Assembly: GCA_963976625.1 (NCBI GenBank)
Contig: CAXBLA010000017.1
Coordinates: 1 to 64,000, forward strand
Length of the DNA stretch: 64,000 bases
Source of the DNA: UBA1924 sp963976625
Lineage (GTDB): Bacteria; Planctomycetota; Phycisphaerae; Phycisphaerales; UBA1924
Reading direction: 5' to 3'
Below the pieces are notes generated by a model. It did no database searches. It was not told the origin of the DNA and was given only the letters and a program-made list of their open reading frames with translations. Below are positions 9,073 through 17,781 of this stretch, in pieces. A program made the position numbers and the translations under genes. Position 1 is the stretch's first letter. Each line of letters opens with the position of its first letter.

Positions 9073-9693
9073 ATGAGCGCGATCGACTCCCTCGGATCAA
9101 CCAGCAACCCCCAGTCCTCGACCGACGCCTTCAGTGCGCTCTCCAGCGGCGAGTTCTTGCAGATCATCTTCACCGAGCTCACCAACCAAGACCCGCTGGC
9201 GCCCAACGACACGCAGTCGATGCTCAACCAGCTCTCGACGCTGCGTTCGATCGAGTCGGACACACAGATCATCGGCTCGCTCGAGCGGATGGTCCAGCAG
9301 AGCGAGCTCGCATCGGCCTCGCAGCTCATCGGGTCGCTGGTCTCGGGGATCTCGCTCGATAACCGGCGGGTCTCGGATCTGGTTGTTTCAGTCTCGATGA
9401 CCCAGGACGGCCCGGTGCTCAACATGTTCGACGGCTCGCGGATGTTCTTCCACAATGTCGATGAGATCGTCGGCCCGATCGATGATTTGGTCGATCCGAC
9501 TGACCCAACAGACCCGACTGACCCAACCGACCCGGTCGATCCCAATGACCCGAACGATGACCCCGCCGGGACGCGCACGCTTGTCGAGGATCTCTTGGAC
9601 TACATGGATCAGACGACTGTGCCCGCGACCGACAGCGTGGTGCCTTCGCAGAACCATCAGCCGCAGGGGACAGTGGTCTCCAATGATGTCTGA
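9073..9693 (+). CDS. flgD: Flagellar hook assembly scaffold FlgD, with a DPT-repeat insertion
   Basis: FlgD caps the growing hook and guides FlgE polymerisation. The N-terminal FlgD signature is strong (FLQIIFTELTNQDPLAPND near residues 28-46, then LNQLSTLRSIESD), followed by a Tudor-like strand region (LIGSLVSGISLDN). Instead of a complete Ig-like domain, the C-terminal half carries an acidic Asp-Pro-Thr repeat (DPTDPTDPTDPTDPVDPNDP) at about residues 142-161, then a short tail. The ATG at 9073 is preferred. An in-frame GTG three codons upstream at 9064 is possible. At 206 residues it is slightly short for the family. Confidence 0.93.
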   Translation: MSAIDSLGSTSNPQSSTDAFSALSSGEFLQIIFTELTNQDPLAPNDTQSMLNQLSTLRSIESDTQIIGSLERMVQQSELASASQLIGSLVSGISLDNRRVSDLVVSVSMTQDGPVLNMFDGSRMFFHNVDEIVGPIDDLVDPTDPTDPTDPTDPVDPNDPNDDPAGTRTLVEDLLDYMDQTTVPATDSVVPSQNHQPQGTVVSNDV

Positions 9694-9712
9694 TCGTGGA
9701 CAAGCCTGAGCC

Positions 9713-10216
9713 ATGAGTTCCGTCGAATCCCAACTCCTCGATGCACTCGCCAGCGGCGTACGCCCGTTCGATACCGCTCCCTCGACCATCCCCAAGGTCG
9801 GGGCGGGCTTCGATGCGCTCCTGAGTGGCGCGATGCAGGGGCGGGGGCGATCGAACCTGGGTGTCCGTTTCGCGCCTTCGGCTTCTGGTATCTATGACCA
9901 AGCCGAGCAAGCCAAGATTGCCCAGGGCGTGGACCGGGCGGCCCAGGCGGGCGTCGATCATGCGCTCATCTTGCACGATCAGCGGACGCTGCGCGTCGAT
10001 GTGCGCAATCGTGTCGTGCTTGAGGTCAGCGATCTTGACGAGGAGCTTGTTGTCGACAAGATCGACGGGTTCGTTTCACTCAACAAAGCCCAGAACTCGG
10101 CTGAAAGCGATGAAAACAGCGAGATCGTGGGAGATCCGGGGCTGCTTGGCGCTCCGGCACGCGGTGTGCGAAACGCATCGCTGGTCCACGCCCTCGCCGG
10201 GCGTGTGCCGGATTGA
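9713..10216 (+). CDS. Flagellar operon protein, TIGR02530 type
   Basis: This 167-residue protein has a disordered first third. It is followed by the recognisable core of the family annotated as 'flagellar operon protein' between flgD and flgE: VRFAPSASGIYDQAEQ, then VDRAAQAGVDHALILHDQR, then RNRVVLEVSDLDEE. In related proteins the pattern is F(S)xHAxxRL, followed by DKAxxKGxxxSLVL and VxNRTVIT. Members are thought to serve hook assembly or export, but no biochemical role is established. Here it lies 19 bases after flgD and 32 before flgE, the position expected for the family. Confidence 0.8.
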   Translation: MSSVESQLLDALASGVRPFDTAPSTIPKVGAGFDALLSGAMQGRGRSNLGVRFAPSASGIYDQAEQAKIAQGVDRAAQAGVDHALILHDQRTLRVDVRNRVVLEVSDLDEELVVDKIDGFVSLNKAQNSAESDENSEIVGDPGLLGAPARGVRNASLVHALAGRVPD

Positions 10217-10248
10217 TTTGTAGTTCGATGTAGATTGGAAGGAACCCT

Positions 10249-11994
10249 ATGGCGCTCACCACCGCACTCTTCGCCGGCTTGTCCGGGCTTAACGCGCACT
10301 CGGCCAAGCTCGATGTCATCGGTAACAATGTCGCCAATGTCAACACCACCGCGTTTAAGAGCTCACGCATGCTCTTCGAGTCGCTCTTCTCTCAGAGCCT
10401 CGGGTTCGGGACCAGCCCCAGCGAGATCACCGGGGGTGTGAACCCCAAGCAGATCGGCAACGGCGTAGGGGTCGCGGGTGTGCAGCGCGACTTCAGTGCA
10501 GCAGGCTTTAACGGCACGGGCGACCTGCGGGACCTGGCGATCGACGGCAGCGGGTTCTTCCTCGTCCAGCGTGGGGGCTCGAACTACTACACCCGTGCGG
10601 GCACCTTCCGCCAGGATTCCGACGACAACCTCGCCACGGCTACGGGCGAGAAGCTGCTTGGGTATGCGGTGGACGATCAGTTTAACATTTTGACTGGGCA
10701 GCTCGTGCCCATCAACATCCCGGTCGGCAAGCAGTCGATCGCAGAAGCCACCCGCAATATCGCGCTGGTGGGCAACCTCAATAAGGATGGCGATCTGCCG
10801 ACCCAGGGCTCGATCGTGAACCTGCAGGGTACCGCGACCGCTGGCTTCTCGGCGACTGGCGGCGGGTTCATCACCTCGGCGACACTGCTCACGGGTGTCG
10901 AGGATCCGGATCTGCCGGGCTCAGGCACGCCGGCGTTCGCTGTGGGGCAGACGATCAGCTTCCGAGGCACAGGCGGCGCGACCCGCGGCGGGACCGACCT
11001 GCCCGATGGTGAGCTCGAGATCACCGCGACGACCACCGTCCAAGACTACATGGACTTCCTCGCATCCACCATCGGCATCCAGGACACCGGAGCCCCCAAC
11101 CCCGACGGCAACACCCCGGGCGTGACGGTTGATCCGCTCACTGGGATCATCCAGATCGTGGGCAACACGGGCGAGACCAACGACCTGGTGATCGCGCCGG
11201 GTGATATCGAACTGCTGGCCGCGGACGGGACTTCGTTGGGCACCGCCTTCGAGGTGGACAAAGCAGCGTCGGCTGACGGCGAGAGCGTGCGGACGACCAT
11301 CGTGGGCTACGACTCGCTTGGGGCCGAGGTCTCGGTCAATGTGACGATGGTGCTCGATTCAACGCCCGACACTGGGCCAATCTGGCGCTACTACATCGAC
11401 TCGCAAGACGACACCGATCCGGGCTTCGCGCTGGGCACCGGGACGATGGCCTTCGATAACAACGGGCAGCCCGATCCGGATAACTCCGAGATCGCCCTGA
11501 CGATTAACCGGGCAGACACGGGCGCGGATCCGCTGCTGAGCTGGAATGTGCAGTTGCTCTCCGACAAGGGCAACACGACCTCGCTGGCGGCTTCGCCATC
11601 GAGTATGATCGGGCTGACCATTGATGGTCTTCCACCGGGGACATTGCAGTCGTTCGCCGCCGGGGAGGACGGGGTGATCTTTGGTCGCTTCTCCAATGGC
11701 GCGGTCAAGACCATGGGGCAGGTTGTTCTGGCGAACTTCACCAACCCTGCGGGTCTGATTGATGAAGGCGGAAACCTGTTTACCACCGGGCCAAACTCCG
11801 GGCCGGCGTCTGTTGGGCCTCCGGGTGTGCTCGGGCTGGGGACGATTGTTTCCGGTGCCCTTGAGCTCTCGAATGTTGATCTCGGCGAAGAGTTCACCAA
11901 CATGATCCTGACTTCGACGGGCTACTCCGCGTCGTCGCGTGTGATCAGGACGGCTGACGAGCTGATGCAGCAGCTGCTGGTTCTTGGGCGATAA
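10249..11994 (+). CDS. flgE: Flagellar hook protein FlgE
   Basis: FlgE polymerises into the extracellular hook, the universal joint. The 581-residue protein begins with the conserved D0 helix (ALFAGLSGLNAHSAKLDVIGN, followed by NVANVNTTAFK). It ends with the matching C-terminal coiled segment (GYSASSRVIRTADELMQQLL). The FlgE D1 signature DLRDLAIDGSGFFLV lies at about 89-104. The middle (about 190-430) is a large Asp/Thr/Gly-rich surface region. The protein is longer than enteric FlgE (about 400), as often seen outside Proteobacteria. It contains no cysteine, so spirochete-style lysinoalanine cross-linking is not expected. Confidence 0.96.
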   Translation: MALTTALFAGLSGLNAHSAKLDVIGNNVANVNTTAFKSSRMLFESLFSQSLGFGTSPSEITGGVNPKQIGNGVGVAGVQRDFSAAGFNGTGDLRDLAIDGSGFFLVQRGGSNYYTRAGTFRQDSDDNLATATGEKLLGYAVDDQFNILTGQLVPINIPVGKQSIAEATRNIALVGNLNKDGDLPTQGSIVNLQGTATAGFSATGGGFITSATLLTGVEDPDLPGSGTPAFAVGQTISFRGTGGATRGGTDLPDGELEITATTTVQDYMDFLASTIGIQDTGAPNPDGNTPGVTVDPLTGIIQIVGNTGETNDLVIAPGDIELLAADGTSLGTAFEVDKAASADGESVRTTIVGYDSLGAEVSVNVTMVLDSTPDTGPIWRYYIDSQDDTDPGFALGTGTMAFDNNGQPDPDNSEIALTINRADTGADPLLSWNVQLLSDKGNTTSLAASPSSMIGLTIDGLPPGTLQSFAAGEDGVIFGRFSNGAVKTMGQVVLANFTNPAGLIDEGGNLFTTGPNSGPASVGPPGVLGLGTIVSGALELSNVDLGEEFTNMILTSTGYSASSRVIRTADELMQQLLVLGR

Positions 11995-12042
11995 CTGATT
12001 GGACGATGGTTCACGCTTCGTGAACGGGGAGAAGGATCACGG

Positions 12043-12240
12043 ATGATCTCGGTCACACGACTCAACGGGCAGAAGTTTGTCCTCAACGCAGAGCTGATCC
12101 GCACGATCGAGGAGAGTCCGGACACGATTATCACATTGATCTCGGGCGAGCATCTGGTGGTCCAGGAGCCGAGCAAGGAGATCGTTAAGCGGGTGATCGA
12201 GTTCGAGCGTCACCTGCGCCGGCTCTGCCCGCCGGCGTAA
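12043..12240 (+). CDS. flbD: FlbD-family flagellar protein
   Basis: This 65-residue protein starts ISVTRLNGQKFVLNAELIRTI and continues with ESPDTIITLISGEHLVVQE, the full signature of the small FlbD/SwrD family found between flgE and motA. In Bacillus the homologue (SwrD) raises motor torque, presumably through the stator. The family is unrelated to the Caulobacter regulator of the same name. The ATG at 12043 follows an AGAAGGA-type ribosome site. The context (flgE upstream, motA-motB downstream) supports a stator-linked role. Confidence 0.9.
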   Translation: MISVTRLNGQKFVLNAELIRTIEESPDTIITLISGEHLVVQEPSKEIVKRVIEFERHLRRLCPPA

Positions 12241-12402
12241 GCTGGCGATCCGCGAAGGTCCGAATACTGCGCATCCCACCCGATCGGGCGATCAGAATCC
12301 ACGGAATCCATGCCTGCGGGTCAAGCACGCCCCTTGGCCCGACGATACATCTGCTGTGCGCTGGTTGCTCGGATGCTTATGCCGGCGCATGGAGGTTTTT
12401 CG

Positions 12403-13182
12403 GTGGATTTAGCAACAGTCATCGGGCTTGTGGTCGCGCTGCTCTCGGTGGGTCTATCGATCGTGCTTGGGGGAGACCCCATGGCGCTGATCAATATCCC
12501 GTCGTTGGTCGTCGTCTTTGGTGGCGCGACGGGCGCGGTGATCTGCGCCTTCCCGCTCGCCAAGACGCTGGGCATCCACAAGGTCATCCTCAAGGCTGTG
12601 TTTAGTGACACATCCGATGTCGGGCCGGTCATCAAGGACCTGGTCAAGTTCGCCGAGATCGCTCGGCGCGAGGGCATCCTGAGCCTGGAGAACCACCTCG
12701 GTGATATGAAAGAAGAGTTTGTGGTCCGCGGGATCAAGATGGCCGTGGACGGGACGGACCCGGAGCTGATCCGTGTGATTATGGAGACTGAGCTTGAAGG
12801 CTTGATGGACCGCCATATGAACGGCAAGATGATGCTCGATCAGTTCGCTAAATACGCGCCCGCATTCGGGATGATCGGGACGCTGCTGGGATTGATCTTC
12901 ATGCTCGGCTCGATGGACGACCCGGCATCGATCGGCCCGAGTATGGCGGTGGCCTTGATCACGACGCTTTATGGTGCGGTGATCGCCAATGTGTTCGCCG
13001 GTCCGATCGCCGACAAGCTCTACGCCAACGACCAAAAAGAAATCCTGCTCAAGACCGTGATCATCGCCGGCGTCATGTCGATCCAGTCGGGTGACAACCC
13101 ACGCGTGGTCGAGAGCAAGCTGCTGACCTACCTGCCCCCAGCCGAGCGTGGAGCGGTGTCGTCCGAGGGCGAAGCCGCATAA
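12403..13182 (+). CDS. motA: Flagellar motor stator protein MotA
   Basis: MotA is the pentameric membrane part of the stator ion channel and contacts FliG. The 259-residue form has four membrane segments: about 2-20, 28-48, and a pair at about 145-165 and 175-195 (FGMIGTLLGLIFMLG and MAVALITTLYGAVIANVFAGPI). A large cytoplasmic loop lies between the second and third segments. I chose the GTG at 12403 because GGAGGT at 12391-12396 lies six bases upstream and the protein then begins MDLATVIGL, as MotA should. The longer reading from the ATG at 12310 adds 31 unlikely residues. motB follows after 48 bases. Confidence 0.95.
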   Translation: MDLATVIGLVVALLSVGLSIVLGGDPMALINIPSLVVVFGGATGAVICAFPLAKTLGIHKVILKAVFSDTSDVGPVIKDLVKFAEIARREGILSLENHLGDMKEEFVVRGIKMAVDGTDPELIRVIMETELEGLMDRHMNGKMMLDQFAKYAPAFGMIGTLLGLIFMLGSMDDPASIGPSMAVALITTLYGAVIANVFAGPIADKLYANDQKEILLKTVIIAGVMSIQSGDNPRVVESKLLTYLPPAERGAVSSEGEAA

Positions 13183-13230
13183 TCGAGCCGGGCGCTTCTG
13201 AGCGTCCGGGCACGGTGAAGGAGGTGCACG

Positions 13231-13977
13231 ATGGCGAAGAAAAAAGACCCCCCGAAAGCAGAAGTCCCAGAATGGGTGCTGACCTTCGGCGATCTGATGT
13301 CGCTGCTGCTCTGCTTCTTTATCCTGCTCGCGGCGTTCTCTGAGCTCAAGAAGCCACGCGAATACCAGGACATCATCGAATCGATCAACGAGGCCATGGG
13401 CGCCAGCGGGGGCATGGGGCTCGCCCACATCATGGAGCGGCTCGACAACTCGATGGTCACCATGAAGGACGAACGCGCCCGGCGCGACGGCGACGCCAAG
13501 AGCACCGACGAGAATGTCGACGCCAATGTCCCGGGCAAAGAAACACAGGTCAACATCGTCCAGGAGGGCGCCCGCCACGCGATCGGCGGCTCGATCATGT
13601 TCGAAGCCGGGAGCTATGAAATTAGTGCACGCGACAAGGACATCATTCGCGACACCATCGCGCCCAAGATCAGGGGGCAGAAGTTCATCTGCCCGATCGT
13701 GGGGCACGCGTGGGGGGTCGAGGAGAAGCGGGCGGGGTTTGGTTTCGACGAGATCGCGTTCAAGCGGGCCCAGGCGGTCAAAGAGTTCTTGGTCCGAGAA
13801 GGCGGTGTAGATCCGACGATCCTGCGGGTTGAGTCGGCTGGGATCACCGAGCCTGTTGAGCTGGGCAGCTCATCGGGTCAAGGAGGCGAGTCAAACCGCC
13901 GAGTTCAGATCTACCAGACTGGGCGGACGGTCGAGCAGACCCATCCGGACCCGAACTTCACCGGCGCGGGCGGCTGA
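13231..13977 (+). CDS. motB: Flagellar motor stator protein MotB
   Basis: MotB is the dimeric, peptidoglycan-anchored stator subunit. The 248-residue protein has a short basic N-terminus and one membrane helix at about 15-37 (WVLTFGDLMSLLLCFFILL). Asp21 sits at the position of the ion-binding aspartate. A plug-like linker leads into a C-terminal OmpA-type peptidoglycan-binding domain (about 110-235, with FKRAQAVKEFLV and ESNRRVQI). GGAGG precedes the ATG at a good distance. Whether the coupling ion is proton or sodium cannot be told reliably from this sequence alone. Confidence 0.95.
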   Translation: MAKKKDPPKAEVPEWVLTFGDLMSLLLCFFILLAAFSELKKPREYQDIIESINEAMGASGGMGLAHIMERLDNSMVTMKDERARRDGDAKSTDENVDANVPGKETQVNIVQEGARHAIGGSIMFEAGSYEISARDKDIIRDTIAPKIRGQKFICPIVGHAWGVEEKRAGFGFDEIAFKRAQAVKEFLVREGGVDPTILRVESAGITEPVELGSSSGQGGESNRRVQIYQTGRTVEQTHPDPNFTGAGG

Positions 13978-14024
13978 TTCAGCCACACGATCCAGCCAGA
14001 TCAACGACCAATTGAGGATTCACC

Positions 14025-14564
14025 ATGGCCGACGAAGACAAAGCACCAGAAACCACCGAAGAGGGCGCGGAAGGATCCAAGTCCAAGGGCGGTCTCAAGA
14101 CGATCATCATCGTCGCGGCCATGATGCTTATCGAAGGCGCGGGCGTGTTCTTCCTCGTCTCGTCGATGGGCGGCCCGGCGGGTGTCGAAGCCACCGAACT
14201 CCAGAGCCTCGAGGGCACGGGCGAAGAAGCGCCTGTCGAGATCGAGCTGGTCACAGATCGGTTCCAGAACATGCAGACCGGGCGCGTCTGGGAATGGCGG
14301 GTCTCGATTTTCTTGAAGATCCGTCAGAAGAATGTCGCCCAGATCGCCGCGATCCAGGAGCGTGATGCGGCTTCGATCAAGGAAGGCGTCGCGATGATCT
14401 TCCGTCGGGCCCACGATCGCCACCTGCGCGAGCCCGGGCTCGAGACCGTCACCCGCCAGCTCACAACCTACCTCAACGAGGTCTTCGGGCTCGATGCTGA
14501 TGGGATGCCTCGGATCGACCGGGTGATCATCCCAGAGTGCAAGGGCTTCCCCGCGGACGCTTAA
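14025..14564 (+). CDS. fliL: Flagellar basal body-associated protein FliL
   Basis: FliL is a single-pass protein that rings the stator and supports torque. The 179-residue product has a charged cytoplasmic N-terminus (residues 1-24) and one membrane helix at about 25-47 (LKTIIIVAAMMLIEGAGVFFLV). The periplasmic SPFH-like domain follows, ending VTRQLTTYLNEVFGLDADG and then IDRVIIPECKGF. The latter matches the usual FliL ending (VYFTEFVIQ) only loosely. Position after motAB is canonical. In most operons fliM follows fliL, but here a 195-base gap leads straight to fliN. Confidence 0.88.
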   Translation: MADEDKAPETTEEGAEGSKSKGGLKTIIIVAAMMLIEGAGVFFLVSSMGGPAGVEATELQSLEGTGEEAPVEIELVTDRFQNMQTGRVWEWRVSIFLKIRQKNVAQIAAIQERDAASIKEGVAMIFRRAHDRHLREPGLETVTRQLTTYLNEVFGLDADGMPRIDRVIIPECKGFPADA

Positions 14565-14759
14565 GCACTGGCGGGGCAAGGCTTACTGAGCCGGCGAACA
14601 CTTTGAACAATCAGAGCCTCCGCGCATGATGTGCGCCCACAGAATATTGTGCGCGTGTATGCGCAATTGTTGGACGCCCGGAGGGGGCAAGGCCGATAAC
14701 TCACTATCAGCATCCGGTGTGGATGCTGCTGGCGACGATCTGTCCATAGGGTTCAACGC

Positions 14760-15272
14760 ATGGCCGACGAGAACGAGAACACGACCCCCGAGGGCGAATC
14801 GCCCGAATCTACCCCAGACGCAGCCATCCCTGATGCAGCTGCCCCAGCGGACGATGCGGGGACGCCGGGCGAGTCACAAGACGAAGCGGAGATGCTTGAG
14901 TCCGCGGTTTCAGCCGTGGGGCAGGTGCAGGATGTCGCCGACTCTATCGACGGCGGTTCTGGAAAAGACGCCACACCTTTCGAGGCTCCTGTCTTTTCTG
15001 ATTCTGCATCGGGCGCCCCCAAAGAGGGCATGGACCTGCTCTCTGATGTGCATATGAATGTACGCATCGAGCTCGGACGCACCAAGATGTATGTCGAGGA
15101 TGTGCTCAAGCTCAACGACGGGGCGGTGGTCGAGCTCGACAAGCTGGCCGGCGATCCGGTCGATGTCTTCGTCAACGATCGCAAGGTTGCACGGGGCGAG
15201 GTGCTCGTGCTCAACGATATGTTTTGTGTTCGCGTGAGCGAGATCGTGGACATCAGCGCCGCGAGCGACTAG
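14760..15272 (+). CDS. fliN: Flagellar motor switch protein FliN with long acidic N-terminus
   Basis: FliN forms the bottom of the C-ring and binds FliH. The C-terminal SpoA (surface presentation of antigens) domain at about 93-168 is textbook: DVHMNVRIELGRTKMYVEDV, then LDKLAGDPVDVFVNDRKVA and RGEVLVLNDMFCVRV. Residues 1-90 form an acidic, Ala/Pro/Ser-rich tail. FliN in many phyla has an N-terminal extension, but this one is sizeable. No FliM-like CheC domain is present, so it is not a FliM-FliN (FliY) fusion. fliO follows after 58 bases. Confidence 0.94.
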   Translation: MADENENTTPEGESPESTPDAAIPDAAAPADDAGTPGESQDEAEMLESAVSAVGQVQDVADSIDGGSGKDATPFEAPVFSDSASGAPKEGMDLLSDVHMNVRIELGRTKMYVEDVLKLNDGAVVELDKLAGDPVDVFVNDRKVARGEVLVLNDMFCVRVSEIVDISAASD

Positions 15273-15330
15273 CTTTGAACGAACAACCCAAGGGGCGGAG
15301 GACTCGCCCTGCAGATGCCAGGATGGCGAC

Positions 15331-16389
15331 ATGCACACACCGCGATCACATTCCGTCCGTACAGTTGCCCTCGCGCTCTTTGGCTCGATCACGCTCCTGC
15401 TGAGCCCGCAGGTCTCGGCCCAGGTTGGACCGAACCCGGGCGAGATCCCGCGGATTGAAACCCCAGCTACCCAAGCTCAACTCACAGATCAAACGATTGA
15501 TCGCGGGGTCTCTGAGAGCCAGCTCGTTCGCCCGGCGATCGATGAGCTTCTGCTCTCCTCCAACACGCCGGCCCAGCCCGCGGCCAGCCCGGCCACATCC
15601 AGCAATCAGACCAGCAGCGTCGCCCAAGACCTGCAGGGTATGAATCCGTCGTCAACCGAATCACAGCCCATCGGCGTGCCCGCAGAGCGCACCAAGCTGT
15701 TTGGAAGCTCGGATCCTTCCGAGTCCGAAGAATCACCATTCGCCCGGGGCGGATATCTGCAGACGATCGTCTCTTTGCTGGGCGTGCTGCTGCTGATCGT
15801 CGGGCTCGCGCAGGTCTACAAGCGCCTCGCCCGCTCGCAGGGCGGGCTCGTGGGGCAGATCGGGGCGGGCGGCAACGCCCCGTCCGGGATCCTCGAAGTC
15901 GTCGGGCGATATCCGATTTCAAAGGGCATGACGCTGGTGGTGCTCAAGTTCGATCGTCGAATCTTGCTGCTCTCGCACGCGACGGGCGGTCGCGGCAAGT
16001 CGGCCAAGGTCGGATCGATGGAGCTGCTCTGCGAGCTTTCGGATCCGGAAGAAGTCGCGTCGATCCTGCTTAAGGCGAGGTCAGCCGCGGGCGAGTCGAT
16101 TGCTCAGTCTTTCGAGCAAACCCTCCGCGATGCCGACGGCTACACCGATGAGCACCTCCATGAGAACGACTACAGCTCGTCTTATGGCGCGGGGATGAAC
16201 CAAGCAACCAGCCCGGTGCGTTTCCCGCAGCAGCGGACCGAGCCGGTGCGCACGATCACCAGCGACGAGGGCGACCGTGCTGAGCTCTGGTCGTCTGGGC
16301 AGGATTCGCGGGCCGCCGCCGGCGTGCTGCGTCAGCGGCTGGCGTCGATGCGGAATGGCAAGCACACCAACAGCGAGCAGCACGGTTGA
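15331..16389 (+). CDS. fliO: Flagellar export apparatus protein FliO, enlarged
   Basis: FliO helps FliP assemble into the export gate. This 352-residue version is far longer than the common 100-220. It has an N-terminal signal-like segment (about 9-28), a Ser/Pro/Gln-rich periplasmic stretch, and one membrane helix at about 147-166 (TIVSLLGVLLLIVGLAQVY). The conserved FliO cytoplasmic domain follows (ILEVVGRYPISKGMTLVVLK, then RRILLLSH), and the protein ends in a polar tail of about 110 residues. Its last four bases overlap a TTG start for fliP. The assignment is from the core domain plus the fliN-fliO-fliP order. Confidence 0.85.
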   Translation: MHTPRSHSVRTVALALFGSITLLLSPQVSAQVGPNPGEIPRIETPATQAQLTDQTIDRGVSESQLVRPAIDELLLSSNTPAQPAASPATSSNQTSSVAQDLQGMNPSSTESQPIGVPAERTKLFGSSDPSESEESPFARGGYLQTIVSLLGVLLLIVGLAQVYKRLARSQGGLVGQIGAGGNAPSGILEVVGRYPISKGMTLVVLKFDRRILLLSHATGGRGKSAKVGSMELLCELSDPEEVASILLKARSAAGESIAQSFEQTLRDADGYTDEHLHENDYSSSYGAGMNQATSPVRFPQQRTEPVRTITSDEGDRAELWSSGQDSRAAAGVLRQRLASMRNGKHTNSEQHG

Positions 16390-17504
16390 AGCAGCTGCAC
16401 CGTTCAATCTTGATGACGGCCATGATCGTGCTCGCGATGTGTTTCGCGGGTTCAAATGCGATCGCGCAGGGCTTTGGCCCACAGGTGCCAAGTGCGCAGA
16501 GTACGCCAACGAAACAGGCACCGTCGTTCACGCCCCCTCAGCCGGGTTCGCTCAATGAGTTCAATCCGCTCAACCTGCTCAACGATGCGGGTTCGCTGAT
16601 CCAGGGGGCCAACAACTTGGGCGCGGGTGTCAACCCGAATGCGGGTTCTTCGGGCACGCAAGCATCGCCCGATTCGCAGCGCGGCGGGATCTCGGTCGCC
16701 GTGAACATCATGCTGCTGCTGACGGTGATCGCGCTGGTGCCGTCGATTATGTTGATGACGACCAGCTTTGTGCGCATCATGGTGGTGCTCGCGTTGCTGC
16801 GTCAGGCGATGGGCACGCAGTCGCTGCCGCCAGCTCAGGTGGTCACGGGTCTGGCGTTGTTCATGACGGCTTTGGTGATGAAGCCAACGATTGATCGGAT
16901 CTGGGCAGACGCCGTCGTGCCCTATCAGAACGGCGAGATCCGCGAGATGGATGTACTCTGGACGCGTGCGTCGACCCCGATGCGGGATTTTATGTTCGAT
17001 CAGATCGAGGCGACCGACAACTGGTCGAGCCTGTACATGATCCTCAACTACCAGGGCGTGGATACTTCCGAGCCTGAAAACATCACCCGCGCGGACATTT
17101 CGACGACGACTTTGATCCCGGCGTACATGCTCTCGGAGCTCAAGGTCGCGTTCTTGATGGGATTCCGGGTGTACCTGCCGTTCTTGGTGATCGACATGGT
17201 CATCGCGAGTCTGCTGATCTCGATGAGCATGATGATGCTGCCGCCAGTCATGATCTCGCTGCCGTTCAAGCTGATGCTGTTCGTGATGGTCGATGGGTGG
17301 TCGCTGATCGTGGGGAGCCTGCTCGAGAGCTTCGTGCAAGAAGGGGCGGGCCCGCGGGCGAGCGCGGTGACGGCTTCGATGGTGGGGATGCTGCCGCTGC
17401 TGTTGATCTGCCGGGTGATTCATCCGCCGGAGCATGATCCGGAGTTGCAGGTCGATCCGAAGCTGCGGGTTCATGCTCAGCGGGGAGGTCGCCGTGGTCT
17501 TTGA
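16386..17504 (+). CDS. fliP: Flagellar export gate protein FliP
   Basis: FliP builds the pentameric core of the export gate with FliQ and FliR. The 372-residue product starts at a TTG overlapping the fliO stop, with a classical signal peptide (about 1-28, ending AIAQ). A Pro/Asn/Gly-rich linker follows, absent in enteric FliP. The conserved membrane domain contains MMTTSFVRIMVVLALLRQAMG and ends with MLPPVMISLPFKLMLFVMVDGWSL. An in-frame ATG at 16413 is the alternative start but would cut into the signal peptide. Its 3' end overlaps fliQ by 11 bases. Confidence 0.95.
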   Translation: MKQLHRSILMTAMIVLAMCFAGSNAIAQGFGPQVPSAQSTPTKQAPSFTPPQPGSLNEFNPLNLLNDAGSLIQGANNLGAGVNPNAGSSGTQASPDSQRGGISVAVNIMLLLTVIALVPSIMLMTTSFVRIMVVLALLRQAMGTQSLPPAQVVTGLALFMTALVMKPTIDRIWADAVVPYQNGEIREMDVLWTRASTPMRDFMFDQIEATDNWSSLYMILNYQGVDTSEPENITRADISTTTLIPAYMLSELKVAFLMGFRVYLPFLVIDMVIASLLISMSMMMLPPVMISLPFKLMLFVMVDGWSLIVGSLLESFVQEGAGPRASAVTASMVGMLPLLLICRVIHPPEHDPELQVDPKLRVHAQRGGRRGL

Positions 17505-17751
17505 TGACGCCTCGATCCAGCTGATCCGTGATGCGTTGTTGGTGACGCTCAAGATTGCCGCGCCCTTGTTGATGGCGGGCATGATCATCGGCTTGCTGAT
17601 TAGTTTGTTCCAGTCCGTCACCTCGATCCAGGATCAGACGCTGACCTTCGTGCCCAAGCTCATCGGGGTGATCGTTATCGCGATTCTCTTGTTGCCTTGG
17701 ATCATCGGGCGGATTTTGATATTCACGGCCGAGATGTTCCAGCTGTTCTAA
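17494..17751 (+). CDS. fliQ: Flagellar export gate protein FliQ
   Basis: FliQ is the four-copy two-helix subunit of the export gate. The 85-residue form has two membrane hairpin helices (about 14-38 and 52-76) with the family core LLISLFQSVTSIQDQTLTFVPK between them. I chose the GTG at 17494 because GGGGAGG at 17482-17488 stands five bases upstream and the result matches the usual FliQ length of about 89. The longer reading from 17434 would start inside fliP with unrelated residues. The start overlaps the fliP stop, and fliR begins at or just after its stop. Confidence 0.95.
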   Translation: MVFDDASIQLIRDALLVTLKIAAPLLMAGMIIGLLISLFQSVTSIQDQTLTFVPKLIGVIVIAILLLPWIIGRILIFTAEMFQLF

Positions 17752-17781
17752 GTGTGCCTCCGGGCCCCGTGTGGGGGATGC

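Noticed and set aside
14692..14699. An exact GCCGATAA, the sigma-28 -10 box, before fliN
   Set aside because: No TAAA-like -35 stands about 15 bases upstream. One or two chance matches to eight bases are expected in a window of this size, so I do not call a promoter. A near match (TCCGATAA) before fliF at 1079-1086 was rejected on the same ground.
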